DNA of 5,522 nucleotides. Source: Candidatus Absconditabacterales bacterium. Lineage in GTDB: Bacteria > Patescibacteriota > Gracilibacteria > Absconditabacterales > Absconditicoccaceae. The stretch's first letter is position 1. Each line of letters begins with the position of its first letter. Positions 1-4,754 of this stretch are shown here, one piece after another. Where the stretch lies: contig JALOAF010000039.1 in assembly GCA_023228925.1 (NCBI GenBank), positions 1 through 5,522 on the forward strand. The letters are read 5' to 3'. The notes below the pieces were generated by a model. The model was not told the DNA's origin and made no database searches. It worked only from the letters and a program-made list of their open reading frames with translations. The position numbers and the translations under genes were made by a program.

Positions 1-11
1 ATTTATGAATA

Positions 12-806
12 ATGTGTGAATTTAAAAGAAAAAATGGATATATGTTTATTAAACTTCAACAAGATCTTGTTATTGGGGAAAATGATGAATTTGAAGTAAA
101 TGTATTAAATTGTTTAACCCCTGATATAAAAGGTGTTATTGTTGATATTGATAATACAAAATATATTGATTCATCTGGTTTGAGTATTTTGCTTAGAATT
201 AGAAAATTACTTTTTGATAAAGCTAAAAATCTTTATATTGTCGTTAATAATCCTAAACTTATAAAAGTATTTAAAACTGCAAGAATGGATAAAGATCTTA
301 TTATTGTTAAAAATATTGAAGAAATATTTGATGAATCTTTTATTGAAAAGGATGAAAACTTCGAAAATCCTGAAATAATGGAATTTAAAGTTGTAATTCC
401 AGCTGATTTTTCATATATAAAAGTTGTGCAAGATTTTGTAATGAGAATAGTAAAAAATAATTATGATTACACTAAGACTGATGAATATGATATATTGATG
501 TCATTAGAAGAAACTCTGTCAAATTCTATTGAACACGGCTATGAAGATTCTAATAAAAATGCAAAGATTAGGATATTGGTTTTATCTATACATTGTGAAA
601 TAATAATTTTTATAGATGATTATGGAAAAGGTTATAATAGCGAAAAAATACTTGAAAAAGTCAATAATTCTTTTGAAAATCCTTATAATACAAGAGGTAG
701 AGGTTTTCTTATTTTAAAGGGGATAACTGATGATTTTCATTATGATAGTATGAAAGATAAAGTTAGTTCTGTTATAATCGTAAAAAAATTGAATAACAAG
801 GAGTAA
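12..806 (+). CDS. STAS-HATPase fusion protein (RsbV-like antagonist plus RsbW-like serine kinase)
   Basis: This 264-residue cytoplasmic protein has two domains. Residues 1-105 are a STAS (anti-anti-sigma) domain with the hallmark YIDSSGLSILL at 51-61; S54/S55 hold the predicted phosphoacceptor. Residues 122-262 are a GHKL ATPase of the RsbW/SpoIIAB type: N-box E167 and N171 in LEETLSNSIEHGY, G1 box D203-Y-G205-K-G207, and a glycine-rich G2 segment TRGRGFLILKG at 227-237. In the known family these are separate proteins: the kinase phosphorylates the STAS partner and binds a sigma factor or other target. Here both sit in one chain, so self-phosphorylation or switching between copies is possible (inference). 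No membrane segment is seen. The ATG at 12 is chosen because an in-frame TGA lies at 6-8 and residues 2-16 supply the first STAS beta strand; ATG at 42 would remove it. No clear Shine-Dalgarno is visible, and the upstream context is off the window. It is probably co-transcribed with lysS. The target is unknown. Confidence 0.9.
   Translation: MCEFKRKNGYMFIKLQQDLVIGENDEFEVNVLNCLTPDIKGVIVDIDNTKYIDSSGLSILLRIRKLLFDKAKNLYIVVNNPKLIKVFKTARMDKDLIIVKNIEEIFDESFIEKDENFENPEIMEFKVVIPADFSYIKVVQDFVMRIVKNNYDYTKTDEYDILMSLEETLSNSIEHGYEDSNKNAKIRILVLSIHCEIIIFIDDYGKGYNSEKILEKVNNSFENPYNTRGRGFLILKGITDDFHYDSMKDKVSSVIIVKKLNNKE
798..803 (+). promoter_or_regulatory. Ribosome binding site of lysS, overlapping the end of the upstream gene
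   Basis: AAGGAG lies 6 bases before the GTG at 810 and is the best Shine-Dalgarno match noticed in the window. It sits in the last codons of the STAS-HATPase gene, whose TAA is at 804-806. This fixes the GTG as the lysS start and implies one transcript with possible translational coupling. Confidence 0.85.
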
Positions 807-809
807 ATA

Positions 810-2312
810 GTGGAAAATCTATTAACAAATGACATTGTAAAACAAAAATATGCAAATTATGAATATTTAAAAGAAAATAAAATTAATCCATATCCTTCAG
901 ATGTTAAAAAAGATATAATGGCTGAAGATCTTAGAAAAAAATATGAGTCTCTGGGTCAGGAAGAAGTTTCAGAAAAACAATATTGGGTAGCTGGAAGAAT
1001 GGTTGCCTTAAGAGGTCATGGTAAAACAGCTTTTGGTCATATAGAAGATTTTTCAGGTAAAATACAGTTTTATGGTAGAAAAGATGAACTTGGAGAAGAA
1101 TTTTTTGAAATATTCAGGAAAGTTGATCTTGGAGATTTTATTGCTGTAAAAGGTAATGTTTTTAGAACAAAGACTGGTGAAATAACTATAAGAATGAAAG
1201 AATTTAAATTAGTATCTAAATCGATTCAACCTATGCCTGAAAAATTTCATGGTGTTAAAGATGTAGAATTAAGATATAGAAGAAGATATGTAGATCTTAT
1301 AGCAAATTCAGAAGTAAAGGATATTTTTATAAAAAGATCTCTTATTATTCAAAAAATACGAGAATTTATGAGTAATAAAGATTTTCTTGAAGTTGAAACT
1401 CCTATGATGCATACAATTGCAGGCGGAGCTGCTGCGAGACCTTTTATAACTCATCATAATACGCTTGATATGGATCTTTATCTAAGAATAGCTCCTGAAC
1501 TTTATTTGAAAAGACTTTTAGTAGGTGGATTTGAGAAAGTTTATGAAATAAATCGAAACTTCAGAAATGAAGGAATTTCTATAAAACATAATCCTGAATT
1601 TACTATGATGGAAGTTTATCAGGCTTATGCTGATTATAATGATATGATGGATTTAACTGAAGATATTTTTAATCATATTGCTGTTGAAGTTTGTGGAAGT
1701 GAAGAAATTGAATATCAGGGTGAAAAACTGTCTTTTAAAAAACCATTTGCAAGGCTTACAATGGTTGAATCTATTGAAAAATACGCAAATATAAAACTTG
1801 ATGAATCTATGGAACAAGAAGATATTTTTGAAATTGCTAAATCAAATGGTATAGGTTCTGCTGAAAAAAGCATGAATCGTGGTGAATTAATCAATCTTAT
1901 ATTTGAAGAAAAAGTTGAAGAAAAACTTATTCAACCTGTTTTTATTTACAAATATCCTGTTGAAATATCTCCATTATCAAAACAAAATGAAAAAGAACCA
2001 AGATATGTTGATAGATTTGAAATTTTTGCTTATGGAAGAGAAATGGGAAATGCTTTTTCAGAGTTAAATAATCCTTTTGAACAGGAAAAAAGATTTCTTG
2101 AACAAATTTCCAAAAGAAGCGGTGGTGATGAAGAAGCTCATAGAATGGATAAAGATTATGTTTTGGCTCTTCAATATGGAATGCCTAATGCAGGTGGACT
2201 TGGACTTGGAATTGATAGAATGATAATGCTTTTTACCGATAGTTCTTCAATAAGAGATGTTATATTGTTTCCAACATTAAGACCAAATAAAGAAGAAGAA
2301 AATAAAAGCTAG
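810..2312 (+). CDS. lysS: Lysyl-tRNA synthetase, class II
   Basis: This 500-residue cytoplasmic enzyme charges tRNA-Lys with lysine using ATP. The length is normal for bacterial class II LysRS. Residues 57-140 form the anticodon-binding OB fold ([21 protein letters not shown] at 60-80, then IQFYGR). The catalytic core has motif 1 around the EVETPMM segment (194-200) with the conserved AGGAAARPF (204-212), motif 2 with F251-R252-N253-E254, H260 and F264, and motif 3 GLGLGIDR (463-470), followed by SIRDVILFP. All expected active-site signatures are intact and no frameshift is seen. The start is GTG at 810, supported by AAGGAG at 798-803; the protein then begins with the usual helical extension ending in NPYPS. 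It lies 3 bases after the STAS-HATPase gene with no terminator between, so they are read as an operon. Transcription probably ends in the hairpin-rich region beyond 2312. Confidence 0.98.
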   Translation: MENLLTNDIVKQKYANYEYLKENKINPYPSDVKKDIMAEDLRKKYESLGQEEVSEKQYWVAGRMVALRGHGKTAFGHIEDFSGKIQFYGRKDELGEEFFEIFRKVDLGDFIAVKGNVFRTKTGEITIRMKEFKLVSKSIQPMPEKFHGVKDVELRYRRRYVDLIANSEVKDIFIKRSLIIQKIREFMSNKDFLEVETPMMHTIAGGAAARPFITHHNTLDMDLYLRIAPELYLKRLLVGGFEKVYEINRNFRNEGISIKHNPEFTMMEVYQAYADYNDMMDLTEDIFNHIAVEVCGSEEIEYQGEKLSFKKPFARLTMVESIEKYANIKLDESMEQEDIFEIAKSNGIGSAEKSMNRGELINLIFEEKVEEKLIQPVFIYKYPVEISPLSKQNEKEPRYVDRFEIFAYGREMGNAFSELNNPFEQEKRFLEQISKRSGGDEEAHRMDKDYVLALQYGMPNAGGLGLGIDRMIMLFTDSSSIRDVILFPTLRPNKEEENKS

Positions 2313-2345
2313 GTTTAGGGTGAAGGGGTTAAAGGGTTAAAAAAA

Positions 2346-2404
2346 AGTTTAAGAGATAAAGAGAAAAAACAGGGTTAGGTTTTTAACTCTTAACTCCTTA
2401 AACT
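2346..2404. repeat. Long imperfect inverted repeat after lysS
   Basis: AGTTTAAG (2346-2353) pairs exactly with CTTAAACT (2397-2404). Pairing continues inward with mismatches through TAAAGAG against CTCTTAA and an A-run against a T-run. It follows GGTTAAAGGGTTAA (2327-2340). The structure could fold in the 3' end of the lysS transcript, and the downstream sequence is T-rich (2411-2424). It may be a terminator, an mRNA 3'-end stabiliser or remains of a small inverted-repeat element; sequence alone does not decide. Confidence 0.5.
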
Positions 2405-2423
2405 ATCTAAATTTATTTATTTT

Positions 2424-2468
2424 TGTCATCCCGGCATGATTCTGAACCGGGATTTGTTTTTGATTTTT
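2424..2468 (+). terminator. Hairpin with T-rich tail, copy 1 of the CCCGG repeat; likely lysS terminator
   Basis: ATCCCGG (2428-2434) and CCGGGAT (2447-2453) form a 7-bp GC-rich stem around a 12-base loop, followed by TTGTTTTTGATTTTT. This fits a rho-independent terminator for the lysS operon. It differs by three transitions over 24 bases from the two copies at 2865 and 2893, so it also belongs to a dispersed repeat family. The stem is short and the T tract interrupted, so termination strength is uncertain. Confidence 0.5.
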
Positions 2469-2510
2469 ATAGTTACATTAAAGCAAAAAAATAATTATTC
2501 GGTATCATTC

Positions 2511-2536
2511 GATATTTTACATCCATATAAAATATC
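2511..2536. repeat. AT-rich perfect inverted repeat
   Basis: GATATTTTA (2511-2519) and TAAAATATC (2528-2536) form a perfect 9-bp stem with an 8-base loop (CATCCATA). There is no GC-rich core and no long T tract, so it is a poor terminator. Function unknown. Confidence 0.45.
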
Positions 2537-2667
2537 TCTTTACCTTCCTTCACTTATAATACATCCGTATATTATATGCTTCGCAACGTTCACACAAGTT
2601 ACCGAGTAGATTTTTTTTTGCTTTTGTTTATAAAAACTCCATAATGAATGATAAATGGTATAGGTAT

Positions 2668-2702
2668 AGAGTTAAAGGGTTGAGGGTTGAGAGTTAAAGG
2701 GG
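2668..2702 (+). repeat. GGGTTGA / AGAGTTAAAGGG direct repeats
   Basis: AGAGTTAAAGGG occurs at 2668-2679 and 2690-2701, a 22-base period, and GGGTTGA is tandemly repeated at 2677-2683 and 2684-2690. A related GGTTAAAGGGTTAA tract lies just after lysS (2327-2340). The complementary wording (TTAACTCTTAACTCC) is at 2383-2397. This looks like a family of simple G-rich repeats inserted in several places between the two convergent genes. Confidence 0.6.
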
Positions 2703-2725
2703 CAAAATGTTCAGTGAACATTTTG
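2703..2725. repeat. Perfect 23-base palindrome
   Basis: CAAAATGTTCA (2703-2713) is the exact reverse complement of TGAACATTTTG (2715-2725), with one central G. The near-zero loop makes a dyad-symmetric protein site or cruciform more natural than an RNA hairpin. It starts directly after the GGGTTGA repeats. No promoter or gene start is placed so that its role is obvious. Confidence 0.6.
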
Positions 2726-2737
2726 TTTGTGACAGAT

Positions 2738-2812
2738 AGAGCGTGACATGTCATTTTATGACATTAGTGACAAAAAACAAAGTCACAATGTTAATGGAAA
2801 GTCGAACGCTCT
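2738..2812 (+). other. Nested inverted repeats, possible branched RNA fold
   Basis: AGAGCGT (2738-2744) pairs with ACGCTCT (2806-2812), and GAC (2745-2747) with GTC (2801-2803) across a 2-base bulge. Enclosed are ATGTCA/TGACAT (2748-2753 with 2759-2764, 5-base loop) and GTGAC/GTCAC (2767-2771 with 2782-2786, 10-base loop). Together they draw a three-way junction of 75 bases. It is not a tRNA: the T-arm, D-arm and anticodon arm are absent. Overlapping TGACAT half-sites could instead be protein-binding DNA. I do not recognise a known RNA family; chance pairing in AT-rich DNA is possible. Confidence 0.3.
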
Positions 2813-2864
2813 TGTTATAAGCAGTTTTTCAAAAAAAAATTGTAGTCATATGTGTTATCCAATC

Positions 2865-2922
2865 TGTCATCCCGGTATGGTTCTGAGCAAAATGTCATCC
2901 CGGTATGGTTCTGAGCCGGGAT
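2865..2922 (+). repeat. Tandem copies 2 and 3 of the CCCGG hairpin repeat, copy 2 truncated
   Basis: The same 24 bases occur at 2865-2888 and 2893-2916, a 28-base period. Copy 3 is complete: ATCCCGG (2897-2903) and CCGGGAT (2916-2922) can form a 7-bp stem. Copy 2 lacks the second arm, which is replaced by AAAAT, so its first arm could compete for the single CCGGGAT. The element lies only 10 bases beyond the stop codon of the minus-strand STAS gene and could act in that transcript's 3' end, although no good T tract follows on that strand. Confidence 0.8.
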
Positions 2923-2932
2923 CTGCTTTTAA

Positions 2933-3418
2933 TTATTCTGTTTTTTGTGATTTTAAAAATAAAACTAAATCCTGAAATGTTTCTTTGTTTTTTTGAGATG
3001 TTGATGATATTTCTTCATGAGCTTTAATCATATTTTCTAACATATCTTTTTCACTTTTTCTGTGTTTTATATCTTTTAAAGATTTTAGATTTGCAAAAGT
3101 ATCTGATGTTTCAATATTAAAAAATTTGTCAAGAAACATATTATGTAATATTTCATATACTTGATTTGTAATATTAAGAAGTACCATTTTGCCTTTTTTT
3201 TCATTGGTATTTTTATTCATAACAAGCAAAGTACCTATGAAAGTACTATCTATGTAATCACATTCAGCCATATCGATTATAAAAAGATGATAAGAATTTT
3301 TTATTGATTTATTAAATGCTTCAATAATAGTGTCAGCATTTTCAGCACCAGCATGACCTGAAATTTTAAAAAAAGTAACATTATTTAATATAGCAATTTT
3401 AAGTTCTGTTTTTATCAT
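2933..3418 (-). CDS. STAS-domain protein (anti-sigma factor antagonist type) with helical C-terminal extension
   Basis: This 161-residue soluble protein has a STAS domain at about residues 1-112: an N-terminal strand ending FFKISGHAG (16-24), the phosphorylation-loop region IDMAECDYIDSTFIGTLL (48-65) with D57 and S58, and the strand KMVLLNI (77-83). The usual DSSGLG is here DSTFIG, a variant I associate with a STAS subgroup that also carries a C-terminal AH-containing helix followed by F-x-D-L/V. The matching tail here is IKAHEEISS (131-139) and FQDLVLFL (148-155). Members of the family are phosphorylated by RsbW-like kinases and release sigma factors or other partners; the partner here is unknown. 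S58 remains available as phosphoacceptor. The ATG lies one base after the stop of the aminotransferase gene and no Shine-Dalgarno is visible, so translation is probably coupled. The STAS-HATPase protein at 12-806 is a candidate kinase, by inference only. Confidence 0.88.
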   Translation of the reverse strand: MIKTELKIAILNNVTFFKISGHAGAENADTIIEAFNKSIKNSYHLFIIDMAECDYIDSTFIGTLLVMNKNTNEKKGKMVLLNITNQVYEILHNMFLDKFFNIETSDTFANLKSLKDIKHRKSEKDMLENMIKAHEEISSTSQKNKETFQDLVLFLKSQKTE

Positions 3419-3419
3419 A

Positions 3420-4574
3420 TTATATATTTCGATAGTTTTTAAGAATTAGATTAACTCTGTTACAAATTAATTTGATTTTATTAAGTCTCAGAGAGCTAAA
3501 AGAAGGTAAAAATATTATGTTTTGTGATAAGTTTTTAGATTTAATATCTTTAATATAATTTACTCTGCAATCTATCCCAAAAATTAGAAGTTGTTTTAAC
3601 AGAAAATAAAATTGTTTTTGTGAATTTAATTTATATGCACAGGCTAAATATGTTTTATTTTCTAACAAGTTTTTGTATAAATTATTTTTATATATTTTGC
3701 CAATTTCTGTTCTTTTTATTATATTAGTCTTTAATTTATCAAGCTGAGATAATGCAATGTTTTCTTGCATTTGAGTGAATTCTGTCATTTTATGAGTTAT
3801 ATAAGTATCATCTGAAAAAAATAATTTTTCTAGAAATTCTCTTGAATATAAATTTAATATATAAAAAACAGGAAAGACAAAAATATTATAAATTGGAAAT
3901 GATGAAAAGATTATTTCAGGTAATGTATTTTTTATATTTAAAATATCATCCCATTTTTTAGAAGATTCTATTTTTTTTAATAAAAAATCAGAAAGTTCTT
4001 TGAATTTATTTTTTTTTAAAGCAATAGCACCACCAGATAAAGCACAAAGATCTTTTCCTGTACCAAAAGAAAAAAAAGAAATATCTCCTGAAATTTTAAA
4101 ATTAGCCAATGAATGAGCTTGATCTTCTAATATTATAATGTTTTTTTTGTTTAATTCATACAAAAGTTTGTCAGAAAGATATCTGTAATTTCCAAATTCA
4201 TGTGAAAGAATAAATATATCATAAGAATTATCTTCTAGCATTTTAAAAATTATATCTTCGTTTAATGTGTAATTATCATCAATGTCATAAATATCTATAT
4301 TGTAATTTAATTTTTGAGCTGATAAATATAAAGGATAAAAGCATTTTGATGGAAAAAGTATATTTTTTGATCCATTTTGTTTAAAAAAATCTAATGTATT
4401 GAAAAATAAAGCTCTAAATGAGGATGATAATATTATTTCTGAATTAAATAATTTACCGAGTCTATTTTTAAAAACTCTTTTGTGTTTTTTAGGTTTTCTA
4501 AAAAAATTCAATAAATTTATATATTCAGAAAAACCAAAATCAAGACTATGCCGTGGAATTATATTTATTTTCAT
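3420..4574 (-). CDS. DegT/DnrJ/EryC1/StrS-family PLP-dependent aminotransferase
   Basis: This 384-residue protein has the fold-type I sugar aminotransferase pattern. Residues 50-56 (SSSFRAL) match the phosphate-binding turn. ILEDQAHSLA (148-157) holds D151, which binds the pyridine nitrogen. SFFSFGTGKDLCALSGG (166-182) holds the probable Schiff-base lysine K174. MTEFTQMQENIALSQLDKL (263-281) resembles the family's RM-E-QAAL-QL-KL segment, and LPSFSSL (356-362) the late active-site loop. Such enzymes transfer an amino group, usually from glutamate, to a keto sugar for surface glycans or antibiotics. The substrate cannot be read here. Divergence from flagellin suggests, but does not prove, flagellin glycosylation. 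About 40 more residues than usual separate K174 from the QAAL-like segment, including a very hydrophobic stretch at 221-243, as I recall for one divergent subgroup. The gene is extremely AT-rich with several 8-9 base A/T runs. An in-frame TAA lies 9 bases before the ATG, so the start is firm. Confidence 0.87.
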   Translation of the reverse strand: MKINIIPRHSLDFGFSEYINLLNFFRKPKKHKRVFKNRLGKLFNSEIILSSSFRALFFNTLDFFKQNGSKNILFPSKCFYPLYLSAQKLNYNIDIYDIDDNYTLNEDIIFKMLEDNSYDIFILSHEFGNYRYLSDKLLYELNKKNIIILEDQAHSLANFKISGDISFFSFGTGKDLCALSGGAIALKKNKFKELSDFLLKKIESSKKWDDILNIKNTLPEIIFSSFPIYNIFVFPVFYILNLYSREFLEKLFFSDDTYITHKMTEFTQMQENIALSQLDKLKTNIIKRTEIGKIYKNNLYKNLLENKTYLACAYKLNSQKQFYFLLKQLLIFGIDCRVNYIKDIKSKNLSQNIIFLPSFSSLRLNKIKLICNRVNLILKNYRNI

Positions 4575-4582
4575 TTTTTTAT

Positions 4583-4591
4583 ATTATAACA
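4583..4591 (-). promoter_or_regulatory. Extended -10 promoter of the aminotransferase-STAS operon
   Basis: On the minus strand TGTTATAAT matches TGnTATAAT exactly. The TATAAT is at 4588-4583 and only 8 bases separate it from the ATG at 4574-4572. No good -35 is seen, which fits extended -10 promoters. Transcription would start at or within a base or two of the ATG, giving a leaderless or nearly leaderless mRNA. That agrees with the absence of any Shine-Dalgarno before this gene. Confidence 0.5.
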
Positions 4592-4635
4592 TAAATTTAG
4601 TTAATTAAAGTATATAATAAAAAAAATTAAAAAAT

Positions 4636-4663
4636 TAAAGATTTAGTCCTTATTGTCCGATTT
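4636..4663 (+). promoter_or_regulatory. Sigma-28 (FliA/SigD)-type flagellin promoter
   Basis: TAAAG (4636-4640) and TCCGATTT (4656-4663) match the flagellar consensus TAAA - 15/16 bases - GCCGATAT, with 16 bases between TAAA and the -10 element and 6 of 8 matching bases in the -10. The start of transcription would fall near 4670, leaving an untranslated leader of about 85 bases. A weaker sigma-70-like alternative is TTGAAT (4678-4683) with TATCAT (4702-4707), 18 bases apart. Late flagellins are classically sigma-28 dependent, which supports the first choice. Confidence 0.65.
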
Positions 4664-4745
4664 TAATTTATAAGAATTTGAATTCTCTGATTTTGTTATA
4701 TTATCATAGGATTTTATCACGGATGTATTTTTTAAACGCTGACAT

Positions 4746-4750
4746 GGAGG
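4746..4750 (+). promoter_or_regulatory. Ribosome binding site of flagellin
   Basis: GGAGG ends 4 bases before the ATG at 4755, a tight but workable spacing. An earlier ATG at 4744 opens a frame of only four codons that stops at TGA 4756-4758, overlapping the flagellin start, so it is not the flagellin start. Confidence 0.8.
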
Positions 4751-4754
4751 TCGG

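Larger units (their letters stand above)
2313..2932. other. Gene-free, repeat-rich region between convergent genes
   Basis: These 620 bases separate the 3' ends of lysS (plus strand) and the small STAS gene (minus strand). I find no convincing coding sequence, tRNA or rRNA. Short open frames cross repeats and lack family resemblance or ribosome binding sites. In order, the region holds GGTTAA-rich sequence with a long imperfect inverted repeat (2312-2404), a CCCGG/CCGGG hairpin (2424-2456), an AT-rich hairpin (2511-2536), GGGTTGA/GAGTTAAAGGG repeats (2668-2702), a perfect palindrome (2703-2725), nested inverted repeats (2738-2812) and two more CCCGG elements (2865-2922). Much of it may be decayed mobile or dispersed repeat material; this is inference. 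Confidence 0.8.

Noticed and set aside
42..806. Alternative start of the STAS-HATPase gene at the ATG at 42
   Set aside because: It would delete the first beta strand of the STAS domain and has no better ribosome binding site than the ATG at 12.
2476..2551. Short minus-strand frame of about 26 codons beginning GTG
   Set aside because: Too short, no suitably placed ribosome binding site, crosses the AT-rich hairpin, and resembles nothing I recognise.
2738..2812. Candidate tRNA because of a 7-bp end-to-end stem and 75-base length
   Set aside because: No T-arm with a TTC-type loop, no D-arm and no anticodon arm in the required positions.
2865..2922. Candidate CRISPR array from repeated 24-base units
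   Set aside because: Only two adjacent units with a 4-base gap and one distant diverged copy; no spacers of usual length and no cas genes.
2748..2975. 75-codon plus-strand open frame
   Set aside because: It runs through the nested inverted repeats and both CCCGG repeat copies and overlaps the end of the minus-strand STAS gene. It has no ribosome binding site and no family resemblance; its CHPGMV and SSRYGSEPG wording is simply the translated repeat.
4399..4608. 69-codon plus-strand open frame
   Set aside because: It lies almost entirely antisense to the 5' part of the well-supported aminotransferase gene, is low in complexity, and lacks a ribosome binding site.
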